A stretch of DNA of 64,000 nucleotides from Pseudonocardiales bacterium (GCA_019243635.1 JAFAUB010000008.1:1-64000); one strand, 5' to 3'. Shown: positions 17,688 through 29,231, counted from the first letter of the stretch. The notes: generated by a model not told the origin, from the letters alone. Numbers and translations are program-made.

Positions 17688-19721
17688 GTGATACGCGCGC
17701 AGCCGTTCGGATCCTGGCCGACCCCTATCACGTCCGAACTCGTCGTGGCTGCCGCAGTGCGGTTGTCCGAGGTCCGGTTCGACTCCGGCGACGTGTACTG
17801 GTCGGAGGGCCGCCCGGCCCAGGGCGGGGGTACCCAGCTCGTCCGACACAGTCCGGACGGCACCACCGTCGACCTGCTGCCCGAGGGGATGAATGCCCGC
17901 ACCGCCGTGCATGAGTACGGCGGTGCGGCGTGGTGGGTGCGCGAGGGTGTCGTGTGGTTCACGAACTGGGCCGACCAGCGGCTCTACCGGCTCGGGCCCG
18001 ACGGTGCTCCGGTCCCGGTCACCCCCGAGCCGGTGGTGCCACGTGGGGACCGCTACGGCGACGGCGACGTCGGCCCCGGTGGGGTGCTCGTCGTCGTGCG
18101 CGAGCGGCACCTCGAGGGTGGGGACGCGGCCGACGTGCGCAACGAGATCGTCCGCATTGATGGCGATGTCCCTCCGGAACTGCTGGTCAGCGGTCCGGAC
18201 TTCGTGACATCGCCCCGGCTGGACCCGGACGGGACCCGGCTGGCCTTCATCAGCTGGGACCACCCGTCGATGCCCTGGGATGACACCCTGCTCACTGTGC
18301 GCGACCTCGCGACCGGTGCGGACACCGTCGTCGCGGGCGGGCCGGGCGAGTCGGTGGCCGAGCCGCGCTGGGGACCCGACGGCGCGTTGCTGTTCCTGTC
18401 CGACCGCACCGGCTGGTGGAACCTCTACCGCTGGGCGCCCCGCGAGGGGGTCGAGCCCGTCATCGAGGTCGACGCCGAGATCGGGGTGCCCGGCTGGGGG
18501 CTCGGTTCGGCCCGCTACGCCCTGCTCGCCGACGGCCGGGTCGTGTTCGCCCGCTGGCGTGCGGGCTACGACGGCCTGGCCGTGCGCGGCACCGACGGCG
18601 CCGTCACCGACCTCGACCTGCCCTTCTCCGCCGTCGCGGCGCTTCGGGCGGCAGGCCCGGACCACGTCGTCGTCGTCGCGGGCACCCCGACCGTCGAACC
18701 AGCGGTGTACCGGGTCCGGCCCGAGGGCCCGGAGGTCGAGGTCCTCCGCCCGCCGCGAGAGCTCGGCATCGACACCGGGTACGTGTCGGTGCCCGAGGCC
18801 GTGTCGTTCCCCTCGGTTGACGGCGACGGGAACCCGCGGACAGCGCACGCGTTGTTCTACCCACCCGTCAGCCCTGGCCGCACCGGTCTGGACGGCGAGC
18901 TGCCGCCGCTGCTCGTGGTGATCCACGGCGGTCCGACGGGGGCGGCGGTGCCGTCGCTCTCGGTCGGGCTGCAGTACTGGACAAGCCGCGGGTTCGCCGT
19001 CGTCGACGTCAACTACGGCGGGTCCACCGGTTTCGGGCGGCCCTACCGGGACCTGCTCAAGGGCGCCTGGGGCGTCGTCGACGTAGCCGACTGCATAGCC
19101 GCCGTCCGCTGGCTCGCCGGGCAGGGTCGGGTCGACCCGGCCCGGCTCGCGATCCGCGGCGGGTCCGCGGGCGGCTACACCACGCTGGCCGCGCTGGCCC
19201 GCGACGACACCCCGTTCGCTGCGGGAGCCGACCTCTTCGGCGTCGCCGACCTGGAGGCGCTCGCCGCGGAGACGCACAAGTTCGAGAGCCGCTACCTCGA
19301 CGGGCTCATCGGGCCATACCCGCAGCGGCGCGACGTGTACGTCGAGCGCTCCCCCATCCACCACGTCGAGAAGCTCACCCGGCCGCTCATCGTGCTGCAG
19401 GGCATGCAGGACGAGGTCGTCCCGCCCAACCAGTCGGAGATGATCGTCGACGCACTGCGGGCCCGCAAGGTACCCGTCGCCTACCTGCTCTTCGACGGGG
19501 AGCAGCACGGCTTCCGGCGCGCGGAGAACATCCGCCGCGCGCTCGACGCCGAGCTGAGCTTCTACGCCCAGGTGTTGGGGTTCGAGCTGCCCGCCGACGA
19601 GGGCATCGAGCCGGTCACCGTGGAGAACGTCGAGAACCTCGCAGCGCCGCCACGAACCACTCGAACACCGGCGCGAAGATCAGTCGCCAGCGCCGCCGAC
19701 CAGTCCGGGATGGTTCCCTGA
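17688..19721 (+). CDS. S9 family prolyl oligopeptidase / acylaminoacyl-peptidase
   Basis: The 677-aa serine peptidase has an N-terminal beta-propeller (about residues 40-370, with recurrent WG/PDG strands) and a C-terminal alpha/beta-hydrolase domain. The oxyanion region HGGPTGA, the catalytic Ser in RGGSAGGYTTL, the acid region GMQDEVVPPNQSE and the His in EQHGFRRAEN are all visible. It is probably cytoplasmic since no signal peptide is seen. The GTG start at 17688 fits a leaderless mRNA. The last 35 residues after GFELPADEG extend beyond the catalytic domain. Confidence 0.9.
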   Translation: MIRAQPFGSWPTPITSELVVAAAVRLSEVRFDSGDVYWSEGRPAQGGGTQLVRHSPDGTTVDLLPEGMNARTAVHEYGGAAWWVREGVVWFTNWADQRLYRLGPDGAPVPVTPEPVVPRGDRYGDGDVGPGGVLVVVRERHLEGGDAADVRNEIVRIDGDVPPELLVSGPDFVTSPRLDPDGTRLAFISWDHPSMPWDDTLLTVRDLATGADTVVAGGPGESVAEPRWGPDGALLFLSDRTGWWNLYRWAPREGVEPVIEVDAEIGVPGWGLGSARYALLADGRVVFARWRAGYDGLAVRGTDGAVTDLDLPFSAVAALRAAGPDHVVVVAGTPTVEPAVYRVRPEGPEVEVLRPPRELGIDTGYVSVPEAVSFPSVDGDGNPRTAHALFYPPVSPGRTGLDGELPPLLVVIHGGPTGAAVPSLSVGLQYWTSRGFAVVDVNYGGSTGFGRPYRDLLKGAWGVVDVADCIAAVRWLAGQGRVDPARLAIRGGSAGGYTTLAALARDDTPFAAGADLFGVADLEALAAETHKFESRYLDGLIGPYPQRRDVYVERSPIHHVEKLTRPLIVLQGMQDEVVPPNQSEMIVDALRARKVPVAYLLFDGEQHGFRRAENIRRALDAELSFYAQVLGFELPADEGIEPVTVENVENLAAPPRTTRTPARRSVASAADQSGMVP

Positions 19722-19877
19722 ACGGGCAGGTCATCGGCTTCGATCTCGGCGTCGAGGCCCGTCCCGGGCGCAACCTCCCTCTGCTCAGGAGGACGAGCAA
19801 CGCCCGTCAAATGCGTCATACCCAGCCAGATCGGATGGACTTGCCCGGCGAGGACAAACCCGGCTGGCCGACCGAGC

Positions 19878-20435
19878 TCAGTCGGCGGGGGTGGTCTTCT
19901 GCGCCTGGGTCAGCGCGTCGATCACCATCTCCAGCCAGCGCAGGCTGCGGCGGTAGCTTTCGGTGTCCTGGGCAGACGGCGCCGGTGGCAGGATGCGATC
20001 CGGCGAGCCCGTGATGCTGACCCGACCGGAGACATCCAGCACGACGTGCAGGGTCTCCAGCATCCAGCCCCACTCGGCGGCGGACGGGTAACCCTGGCCG
20101 GGGAGCTGGACCACGCCACCGTGCCGGGGCAGCGTACCGAGCACCCGGGTCAGGCTGTGCTCCAGGTCATGCAGAACCCAGCCCTCCCAGAGCCGGCGGA
20201 CCGGACCGGTCTCCTTCGTGCCGCACCAGTAGTCCACGACGTAGGCGAGCCGACCGTCGATGGTGCCGATGGGTACCGGTAGCCCGGTGACCTGGGCCAG
20301 TGGGTCGTCAGTGCAGCCGGCGAGCTGCCAGCGCACCAGCTCGCGCAGCCAGGACCACTGTTCACGCAGGAAGCGAACCCCCTCCGGCGACAACGTCAGC
20401 AGCAGTTGCTCGCCTTGGCGGTCGCATATGACCAT
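19878..20435 (-). CDS. Hypothetical protein
   Basis: The 185-aa soluble protein is not recognised. It starts MVICDRQGEQLLLTLSPEGVRFLREQW and has Trp-rich helices (EQWSWLRELVRWQL, SYRRSLRWLEMVIDAL) and a central segment PVRRLWEGWVLHDLEHSLTRVLG. No signal peptide or membrane helix is seen. GGAGG lies 12 nt before the ATG. It is convergent with the S9 peptidase and lies upstream of nothing obvious on its own strand. Confidence 0.65.
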   Translation of the reverse strand: MVICDRQGEQLLLTLSPEGVRFLREQWSWLRELVRWQLAGCTDDPLAQVTGLPVPIGTIDGRLAYVVDYWCGTKETGPVRRLWEGWVLHDLEHSLTRVLGTLPRHGGVVQLPGQGYPSAAEWGWMLETLHVVLDVSGRVSITGSPDRILPPAPSAQDTESYRRSLRWLEMVIDALTQAQKTTPAD

Positions 20436-20485
20436 CGTCTTGCTCAGCCTCCACTCCCGCGAATGATCGCCGGGAGGTTATCGCG

Positions 20486-21754
20486 TCAGCCACCCGCGGG
20501 CGGCCCATTCTCGCGGCGCGTCGCGAGCAAGCCGATATCGTTTCGGTAATGCCCACCCGGCAGGTGGACATGCTCGACGCGCTGGTAGGCCTGCTCACGC
20601 GCGGCGGCGAGGTCGACGCCGGTCCCCACCACGGAGAGCACGCGGCCACCCGCCGACACGACGGCCCCGTCGTCGCGTCGGCGGGTGGCCGCGTGCAGCA
20701 CCCCCTTGCCCGCCGCCCCGGTGATCACATCTCCGGTTCGCGGGACGCCGGGATACCCCTGCGCGGCTATCACGACGACCACCGCGGCACCCGGGTCCCA
20801 CTGCAGCGGAGACTGCTGGGCCAGCGCGCCGGTGGCCGTGGCCCTCAGCAGCCCGGCCAGCGGGGTGCGCAGCAGCGCCAACAGGACCTGGGTCTCCGGG
20901 TCCCCGAAGCGGCAGTTGAACTCGATCACCTGCGGGCCCTCGGTGGTCAGGGCCAGGCCGGCATACAGCAGCCCGGAGAACGGAGCTCCGCGCCGAGCCA
21001 GCTCGTCCACCGCTGGCCGCACGATCCGCGCCGCGACGTCGGTGGCCAGCGACGCCGGGGCCCAGGGCAGCGGAGCGTAGGCGCCCATCCCGCCGGTGTT
21101 CGGGCCGACATCTCCTTCGCCGACCCGCTTGAAATCGTGAGCGGGTAGCAGCGGCAGGACCGTGCGCTCGCTGTCGACCAGGCAGAACAGCGAGATCTCC
21201 GGACCGTCGAGGTAGCAGTCCAGCAGCACCGGGTGGCCGCCGTCGAGCAGGGTCAACGCGTACGCTCTGGCCACTTCCCGGTCCTCGGTGACCACGACTC
21301 CCTTGCCGGCGGCCAGCCGGTCGTCCTTGACCACCCAGGGCGGCCCGAAGCGGCTCAGCGCCGCGTCCAGCCGGCCGGGGTTGTCCACCAGCTCGCTGCG
21401 CGCGGTGGGCACCCCCGCGGCGGCCATCACCTCCTTGGCGAACGCCTTGGAGCCCTCGATCCGCGCCGCCCCGGCGCGGGGACCGAAGCACGCGATGCCG
21501 GCCGCGCGTACGGCGTCGGCCGCCCCGGCCACCAGCGGCCCCTCGGGACCGATCACCACCAGGTCGGCCGACCACCGGGTCGCCAGGTCCGCGACCGCGA
21601 CCGGGTCGGTGACGTCCACCCCGGGCTGCTCGGCCAGGGCCGCGGTGCCGGCATTACCCGGTGCACAGGCCAGCGCGGTGACTGCCGGGTCACCGGCCAG
21701 GGCCAGCACCAGGGCATGCTCGCGGGCGCCGGCACCGATCACGAGAACTCGCAC
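20486..21754 (-). CDS. purD: Phosphoribosylamine-glycine ligase (GAR synthetase)
   Basis: It catalyses the second step of purine synthesis, ATP-dependent joining of glycine to phosphoribosylamine. The 422-aa ATP-grasp protein shows the N-terminal [15 protein letters not shown], the ATP-binding [12 protein letters not shown], and the signature [17 protein letters not shown] at 21754 is preceded by TACCCT seven nt upstream, suggesting a nearly leaderless transcript. The catalogued family length is about 420 aa, so it is complete. Confidence 0.95.
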   Translation of the reverse strand: MRVLVIGAGAREHALVLALAGDPAVTALACAPGNAGTAALAEQPGVDVTDPVAVADLATRWSADLVVIGPEGPLVAGAADAVRAAGIACFGPRAGAARIEGSKAFAKEVMAAAGVPTARSELVDNPGRLDAALSRFGPPWVVKDDRLAAGKGVVVTEDREVARAYALTLLDGGHPVLLDCYLDGPEISLFCLVDSERTVLPLLPAHDFKRVGEGDVGPNTGGMGAYAPLPWAPASLATDVAARIVRPAVDELARRGAPFSGLLYAGLALTTEGPQVIEFNCRFGDPETQVLLALLRTPLAGLLRATATGALAQQSPLQWDPGAAVVVVIAAQGYPGVPRTGDVITGAAGKGVLHAATRRRDDGAVVSAGGRVLSVVGTGVDLAAAREQAYQRVEHVHLPGGHYRNDIGLLATRRENGPPAGG

Positions 21755-21912
21755 GGTGCGCAGGGTAGAAGACGCCGACCAGCGTCAGGAACCCCGGTCG
21801 GCGGGAATGATCTTCAGTACTGCGGCGGTCGGTACACTCGCGCAAACGTCGTGGGGTCGTGCCGCTAAGGATGCTGACTGGTGCACAGAATCTGTGTGGT
21901 GGACGAAACCGG

Positions 21913-23973
21913 ATGACCGGCCCAGCCCAGCCTGTCTCACAGGCGGAGCTGACCCGCGTCTGGTTGGACGCCGTGAGCCCGACCGCCGAGGTGCCGATGG
22001 TGGGCGGGTGGGTCGAGGAATGCCTGCGGGACCAGCTCAGCCGGCTGGTCGATGCGCTCGGCCGGGAGCCGTTGCGCCTGGAACCTGCGGCGGACGTCGG
22101 TACCGAACTCGTGGCCCGGGGCTTCACCGGCGAGCAGAGCCTGGGCCGCACCGTGGAGATCCTCGGTCATGCCCTGCCCAGGCTGCCTGAGCTGCACGCC
22201 GTCGAGGGGCTGGCCGACAAGGTCATGTCCTTGCTCGCGGCGCTGGCCTCCGGATACGCTGCGGCGCTGCGACACCGTACCCGCGCCGAGCGCGACACGT
22301 GGTTCTGGGAGGTGTTCGACACCGCCCCGGTGGGCATGGTGATCAGCCGGCTGGACGGTACCGTCACCGAGACCAACCGCGCGCTGACCGCGATCCTGCA
22401 CTACCCGCCCGCCGGGCTCACCGGCCACGACCTGAGCGAGCTCTTCCACCCCACTGACGCGGTGGCGCTGCGGACCGCTTACCGGTCGCTCACCGGCGGC
22501 AGGCGGGACCGTTTCCAGTGCAGGGTCAAGGCGCTGACCGGGCACGGAGACACCACGTGGGTCGCGCTGGCCGTGTCAGTGCTGCGTGACGCGGTGGGCA
22601 GCCCGGCCTACCACGTCACCATGGTCCAGGACGTCGCCGACCAGCAGCTGCTCGAGCAGCGGGTGCGTCACCAGTCGCTGCACGACCTGCTGACCGGGCT
22701 GCCCAACCGGCTGCACTTCGCCAGTCATCTCGACTCGGTGCTCGAGCGTGACCGCAACGCCGCCCTGATGCTCTGCAAGATCGACCTGGACTGTTTCGCG
22801 GTCGTCAACGAGGGCCTCGGCCTGGGCTTCGGTGACTTCCTGCTGCGGTCGGTCGCCACGCGGCTCCAGTCGCTGCTCGCCGAGGAGCGCGCGTTCGTCG
22901 CCCGGTTCGACGACGACGAGTTCGCGGTCCTCATCGAGGAGTCGCCGAGCACCCCCAACGCCGCCACCCTCGCCGCGCGCATCAACACCGAGCTGTCCGA
23001 ACCGGTCTACCTCGCCGGCCACGGGCTCGCCGTCTCCGCGTGTATGGGCATCGTCGCGCGCCGCACAGCCATGGAGGCTGACGCGAAGGAGCTGATCCGC
23101 GCCGCGGAGGCGACGCTGCACCGGGCTCGGCGAACCGGCCGAGGGCAGTGGGGACTGTTCGACCCATCCGTCGACGCCGAGGAGCGGGCCCGGTACGTCT
23201 TGGCCACCGCCATGCCCGAGGCCTGGGAGAACGGCCAGGTCACCCTGTGCTACCAGCCGCTGGTACGGCTCGACCCGGCGGCGTCCGACGCCGGCCGGAC
23301 CGTGGCGCTGGCGGCGCTACTGCGCTGGGAACATCCGGAGCGCGGCGTGGTGGGGCACGAGGACTGCCTCGCGCTCGCCGAGCAGACCGGCCTGGTCCTC
23401 ACGCTCGGACCGTGGATGCTGCGGCAGGCCTGCGAGCAGCTCCGCGGCTGGCGCGACCGGCTCGGGGTGGCGGTGCCACCGGTCCGCGTGGACCTGACCA
23501 CGTACCTGACCCAGGACCCGGACCTGGTGGCGGTGGTACGCGACGCCTTGGCGGCGGCCCGGCTGCGACCGGAGGACATCCAGCTCGGGATGCCGGTCGA
23601 GGTGATCGTCGCGGGGCACGGCGACGCGGTGGACAACGTGGTCACCCTGGCGGACATCGGGGTGCGCACCGTGCTGATCCGGTACGGCCAGGCGCTGGGG
23701 AACCTGGTCCTGCTGGAGTCCCTGCCGGTGCAGGGAGTGGAGATGGCCGGCCCGCTGGTACGCGCCGCCGCGCGCACGCCCGACTCTGTGGTGCGCGCCG
23801 CGGTGGCCGGCATGGTGCCGCTGATCCGCCGCACCGGCACCGCCGTGGTGGTGGCGGGTATCGACGACACCGAGCAGGTGAGCTGGTGGCGTGATGCCGG
23901 TGCCGACTCGGCACGCGGCGCCGCGCTGGCCCCGCCGGTGGCGCCTCAGGACGTCCCCGCGCTGCTGCGCTGA
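21913..23973 (+). CDS. PAS-GGDEF-EAL protein with degenerate catalytic motifs
   Basis: The predicted c-di-GMP-related protein has about 686 aa. After an N-terminal region of about 120 aa there is a PAS domain (WFWEVFDTAPVGMVISRLDGTVTETNRAL), then a diguanylate cyclase domain (HDLLTGLPNRLHF), whose signature reads FDDDEF instead of GGDEF. An EAL-like domain follows with LAALLRWEHPERG, lacking the catalytic Glu of EAL, and ADIGVR in place of DDFG. Both activities are probably lost, leaving a sensor/effector role. The start is uncertain: GTG at 21859, ATG at 21871, or the ATG at 21913 chosen here. Confidence 0.8.
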   Translation: MTGPAQPVSQAELTRVWLDAVSPTAEVPMVGGWVEECLRDQLSRLVDALGREPLRLEPAADVGTELVARGFTGEQSLGRTVEILGHALPRLPELHAVEGLADKVMSLLAALASGYAAALRHRTRAERDTWFWEVFDTAPVGMVISRLDGTVTETNRALTAILHYPPAGLTGHDLSELFHPTDAVALRTAYRSLTGGRRDRFQCRVKALTGHGDTTWVALAVSVLRDAVGSPAYHVTMVQDVADQQLLEQRVRHQSLHDLLTGLPNRLHFASHLDSVLERDRNAALMLCKIDLDCFAVVNEGLGLGFGDFLLRSVATRLQSLLAEERAFVARFDDDEFAVLIEESPSTPNAATLAARINTELSEPVYLAGHGLAVSACMGIVARRTAMEADAKELIRAAEATLHRARRTGRGQWGLFDPSVDAEERARYVLATAMPEAWENGQVTLCYQPLVRLDPAASDAGRTVALAALLRWEHPERGVVGHEDCLALAEQTGLVLTLGPWMLRQACEQLRGWRDRLGVAVPPVRVDLTTYLTQDPDLVAVVRDALAAARLRPEDIQLGMPVEVIVAGHGDAVDNVVTLADIGVRTVLIRYGQALGNLVLLESLPVQGVEMAGPLVRAAARTPDSVVRAAVAGMVPLIRRTGTAVVVAGIDDTEQVSWWRDAGADSARGAALAPPVAPQDVPALLR

Positions 23974-23992
23974 CAGGAGTCCTGCCGGCTGG

Positions 23993-25294
23993 TCACGCCG
24001 CGCCGCGCAGCCTCGCCAGCTCGCGGCCCAGGTCCTGGCAGGCCGACTCGCGCCGGGCGGCGGCGGCCTCGTGCAGCGGCTTGAGACCATCCCGCAGCCG
24101 CACCGAGCGCAGGCTCCTCGTCAAAGTGATCACCTGTGCGGCGGTGGTCAGTCCGGACCGCAGCTCGCCGCACCGCAGCTGCGCCGCCGCGAGCAGCGCG
24201 GAGTTGTTCACCGTGCACACCACGGCGTGGCTCGCTCCCTCCGCCGCCGCAGCGAAGGCCACCGCAGCGCGGTCGAAGCGCCCCAGCGCGAGGTAGGTAC
24301 GGCCCTCAACGTGCGGTAACGCGGTCGCGAAGCCCTCCCAGGGCCGGGTTTCCTCGCTCGCCGACTCGAAGGACTCCGCCGCCCAGCGCAGTTCGCGCAG
24401 CGCGTCCTCCGCCAGGCCGAGCATCCCGAGCGCCAGGGCGCAGTCATACTGCAGCACCGCGCGGGTGAGCCGGGTCGGCGCGGCCGCCGCACCGAGCTGG
24501 AAGAACCTCAGCGCCTCGCTCGGCTCGGCGCGCAGCTCAAGAGACCCCAAGTGGGCCAGGTTCACCACCACCCGCCGCCGGTCACCTCCGGCGCAGCCAC
24601 ACTCCATGCTGCGGCTGTAGTGCTCCCGAGCCAGGTTCCGCAGCCCGGCGCCGCTGGCCGCGCTGCCGGCGATGCGGTGCGCGTCGGAGAGCGCGACCAG
24701 CAGCCGCCGGCGGACCGGCTCGCTCATGGTGGCGCCGAGCAGCGCCTCGCCGGCCCGGGTGTGCGCGGTCAGCGCATCGGTCAGGGGGATCCCGCCGAGA
24801 TCACCGGCGAGCCGGCTGAGCCGGTCGGTGGTGGCCGCCACCCGAGTGACGTCGGCGGTCCCGACCCGGCTCGGCACCGGGGTCGGAGCCCCCTTGGCGC
24901 GGACCCTGGTGGCGGGGGCGCAGGGCGGCGCACCCCACACCACGGTGGCGAGCACGGTGGTGGCCTGATCGATCATGATGGCTCTGGTCTGGGCCTCGGT
25001 CAGCACGTGCCGCGGCGGCGCCGGCTCCGGTTCGAGGCCGGCGCTGTACGCCAGGCCCATCCAGCCCCGGGGCACCCCCACGCCGTCGGCGATCCGCTCC
25101 AGCACCGCGACGGACTGCACCCGGCGCCCGGCGAGGATCTCGGAGACCTCCGACTCGCGCTGCCCGGTGGCGCGCGCGATGCGGACCTGGCTCACCCCCG
25201 AGTCCCGCAGGATGCGGAACACCGCCGCGATATCGCGGCGGGCCAGCGCGTCCCGCGCGGCCGCACCGGTCAACAGAGCGGCCAGCTCATCCAT
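23993..25294 (-). CDS. XRE-family regulator with TPR-like helical repeats
   Basis: The 433-aa predicted transcription factor has an N-terminal HTH (SQVRIARATGQRESEVSEILAGRRVQSVAVLERIADGVGV, about residues 35-75). A linker follows, then a long Ala/Leu-rich helical C-terminal region of TPR type (LREHYSRSMECGC, ALQYDCALALGMLGLAEDAL and similar). This layout is common in actinobacterial XRE-TPR regulators, often adjacent to a small protein they control. The start at 25294 has GGAGG 5 nt upstream. It is divergent from the Cys-rich peptide gene at 25406 with 111 bp between them. Confidence 0.8.
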   Translation of the reverse strand: MDELAALLTGAAARDALARRDIAAVFRILRDSGVSQVRIARATGQRESEVSEILAGRRVQSVAVLERIADGVGVPRGWMGLAYSAGLEPEPAPPRHVLTEAQTRAIMIDQATTVLATVVWGAPPCAPATRVRAKGAPTPVPSRVGTADVTRVAATTDRLSRLAGDLGGIPLTDALTAHTRAGEALLGATMSEPVRRRLLVALSDAHRIAGSAASGAGLRNLAREHYSRSMECGCAGGDRRRVVVNLAHLGSLELRAEPSEALRFFQLGAAAAPTRLTRAVLQYDCALALGMLGLAEDALRELRWAAESFESASEETRPWEGFATALPHVEGRTYLALGRFDRAAVAFAAAAEGASHAVVCTVNNSALLAAAQLRCGELRSGLTTAAQVITLTRSLRSVRLRDGLKPLHEAAAARRESACQDLGRELARLRGAA

Positions 25295-25405
25295 CACATC
25301 CTCCGGATCTGTAAGGCTATCCCCGGTTCCACCCGGTGAGGCGTCTCGCGACTCGTCGCGCGGCAAGTACCGTCGGGTGTCAGGCAACGACACCGGAGGT
25401 TTACC

Positions 25406-25618
25406 ATGTTCGACATCACCACCGCCCAGCCACTCGCCACCTTCTGCGGTAAGTGCAACAACTGCGACTGCCCGCAACTGTTCGTCGACGAGTCCGCCCC
25501 GCCCGAGCAGCGCGTCGTGCTCACCGACGACTTCGGCGCCCAGGTCCGGATGAGCGCCGGGCAGTTCGGCGACATCATCGCCCAGGCCAAGAGCGGAGCC
25601 CTGGACAGCGTCATCTGA
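25406..25618 (+). CDS. Small Cys-rich protein divergent from the XRE-TPR regulator
   Basis: The 70-aa protein has a cluster CGKCNNCDCPQLF near residue 14 that could bind zinc or an Fe-S cluster, followed by a beta-rich segment QRVVLTDDFGAQVRMSAGQF. GGAGG lies 6 nt before the ATG. It has no signal peptide. I know of similar small actinobacterial proteins without function. Its position opposite an XRE-TPR gene suggests that it is the target or partner of that regulator. Confidence 0.7.
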   Translation: MFDITTAQPLATFCGKCNNCDCPQLFVDESAPPEQRVVLTDDFGAQVRMSAGQFGDIIAQAKSGALDSVI

Positions 25619-25636
25619 TCCGCACCACCCTGGCGT

Positions 25637-25691
25637 TCCCGAACTCGGCAGCGGAGCCTCCCCGCGACCAGCTCTCCTGTTGAGTTCGGGA
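25637..25691. terminator. 10-bp dyad between convergent genes
   Basis: The inverted repeat TCCCGAACTC/GAGTTCGGGA has a 35-nt loop and lies between the Cys-rich peptide stop (25618) and the zf-UBP gene stop (25716). It is a possible bidirectional terminator, weak because of the long loop. Confidence 0.35.
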
Positions 25692-25715
25692 CGTCCGGCA
25701 CCGTGGGCCAGGGGC

Positions 25716-26000
25716 TCAGACCAGGCGGTGGTCGCGGTAGCACCAGCGCCAGGCCTCCCCCGGTTCGGCGGAGCGCATCACCGGGTGCTCACTGCGGTAG
25801 TAGTGCGCGGTGGCGTGCCGGTACGGGTTGGAGTCGCAGCAGGCCACATGCCCACAGGTCAGGCACATCCGCAGCCGCGCCCACTCCGACTCGCCCAGCG
25901 CGACGCAGTCCTCGCAGCTCGCCGCCTCCGGCGGCTCGGGCGCCGGCTCAGGCAGCTGCCCCACGTGTTCACAGCTCATCTGGTCCTCCGTAGTCGCCAT
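25716..26000 (-). CDS. UBP-type zinc-finger protein
   Basis: The 94-aa protein is built on a zf-UBP domain: CEHVGQL, ASCEDCVALGESEWARLRMCLTCGHVACCDSNPYRHATAHYYRSEHPV contains the paired Cys and His zinc ligands in the usual order. In eukaryotes the domain binds ubiquitin C termini; in actinobacteria its role is unknown. The start at 26000 is the only in-frame ATG before the domain. A hairpin separates it from the downstream end of purA. Confidence 0.85.
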   Translation of the reverse strand: MATTEDQMSCEHVGQLPEPAPEPPEAASCEDCVALGESEWARLRMCLTCGHVACCDSNPYRHATAHYYRSEHPVMRSAEPGEAWRWCYRDHRLV

Positions 26001-26035
26001 TCGGAGCAGAGTAGCGGTGCGCGGCGACGTCCGAA

Positions 26036-26057
26036 CGCTGTTCGGGTCCGAACAGCG
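26036..26057. terminator. Short perfect dyad downstream of purA
   Basis: CGCTGTTCGG and CCGAACAGCG are separated by 2 nt and begin 2 nt past the purA stop codon (minus strand). It is a likely terminator of purA, though the tight loop and lack of a U-tract leave an operator for the zf-UBP gene possible. Confidence 0.5.
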
Positions 26058-26059
26058 GC

Positions 26060-28119
<2,060 letters not shown>

Positions 28120-28129
28120 CCCGCCGCCG

Positions 28130-28282
28130 TGTCCGACGCTCGTGGACCTCGACGAGCCGGTGTCAATGTTGGCCTGCCACCTCGCAGAGAACTTCGGCTA
28201 CGCAGACTCCGGAGCAGTCACAGGCGCACTCACCCTCAGAGTACCGTTCCCCGTCCGGCTAGAGCTCGACTCACTGATCTGA
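28130..28282 (+). pseudogene. C-terminal remnant resembling Uma2-family endonuclease
   Basis: The frame ending at 28282 reads VTGALTLRVPFPVRLELDSLI. A G-x-L-x-x-x-x-PFPVxLxLxxL ending is characteristic of the C terminus of Uma2-like (DUF820) PD-(D/E)XK proteins. Nothing resembling the catalytic core is found upstream, where the frame overlaps the end of the 27415 gene. It is probably a fossil of a lost gene. Confidence 0.4.
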
Positions 28283-28784
28283 ACCGGCCCGCTCTGCGGC
28301 AGACGCTGACGAGCCCGGACGCCGGTGTGCTGAGACCCGAGTCCTGCCGCATGCTGATCGCTCCGACCACCGTGGACGAGGTCGGCGCCGTGCTCTCCTC
28401 AGCGGTGAGCGCAGCATGGTGCGGTGGCCGCCAGAGGTTCCCGCCCCCGATGTCCTGAGCTTGCTGTCCGACGAGCATCGGCAGCTCGGTTACCTCGGCC
28501 TGTGCACGTTGGACAGCCGATCTCGCTGTTTATGATCAGCTCTACTGTCGCCGAGTTCGACAGGAGGGCTGCTCGGGCGCATTGGGACAGCGCCCCTGTC
28601 GAACTCGGCGCACTGGAGAACGCCCAGGATCTCGGGGCCGGCAAGGGGTTATGGCTTGGGGGGCTGGGGTGTTCTGCGGAACACTCCGACTACGCCGCAG
28701 GGGCGGCACCGCCCCTGACCTGCGTGAAGAGGGTGTGCTCGCCTGGTGGAAATCCGCTCATGGGCACTGCGGGCCCCACCCGGG
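28283..28784. other. Gene-free stretch with a large inverted repeat
   Basis: About 500 bp lie between the Uma2 remnant and the DUF3151 gene. No credible ORF has an SD and family similarity. The main feature is the 16-bp inverted repeat at 28549-28610. Confidence 0.5.
28549..28610. repeat. 16-bp perfect inverted repeat with 30-nt spacer
   Basis: Arms CGCCGAGTTCGACAGG (28549-28564) and CCTGTCGAACTCGGCG (28595-28610). The spacer is too long for a typical intrinsic terminator. It could be an element end, a recombinase site or an RNA hairpin. It lies in otherwise gene-free DNA next to the Uma2 remnant. Confidence 0.75.
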
Positions 28785-29201
28785 TCAGCTCAAGCCCAGG
28801 GCACCGGCCGCGGCGGGATCGCATTCGTCGAGGAGCCCCCGGCACCGCTGGGCCTCGGCTTTCTCGCCGATCTCAGTGGCCGCCCGGGCCAACGCGGCCA
28901 GCGCGGCCAGGAAACCCCGGTTGGGGCCGTGCGACCACGGCACCGGGCCGTGACCCTTCCAGCCGGCGTGCCGGAGGTGGTCCAGGCCGCGGTGGTAGCC
29001 GGTGCGGGCGAAGGCGTAGCCGGCGACGGCGTCCCCCTCGTCGAGCGCGCGGCACGCCAGCGCCGCCCATGCGGCCGAGAAACCGGGGTATGCGGCGGCG
29101 GCCGCCGCGGGATCGTTCGCCGCAGCGAGTGCGGCCTGCGCGTCGGGCTGCTCGGGCAGCAGCGTCGGGTGGGGTCCCAGCAGGTTGCCGTGCACGGTCA
29201 T
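28785..29201 (-). CDS. DUF3151 domain-containing protein
   Basis: The 138-aa actinobacterial conserved protein has the helical motif AYPGFSAAWAALACRALDEGDAVAGYAFARTGYHRGLDHLRHAGWKGHGPVPW and ends LLDECDPAAAGALGLS. Its function is unknown. It follows fba by 30 bp on the same strand, suggesting a shared transcript. Confidence 0.85.
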   Translation of the reverse strand: MTVHGNLLGPHPTLLPEQPDAQAALAAANDPAAAAAAYPGFSAAWAALACRALDEGDAVAGYAFARTGYHRGLDHLRHAGWKGHGPVPWSHGPNRGFLAALAALARAATEIGEKAEAQRCRGLLDECDPAAAGALGLS

Positions 29202-29231
29202 CGCTCCATCCTGCCGTGGTGCCGCGATCGG

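Noticed and set aside
17604..19508. 634-aa minus-strand frame
   Set aside because: Fully antisense to the S9 peptidase, whose catalytic motifs are clear; composition is that of a shadow frame.
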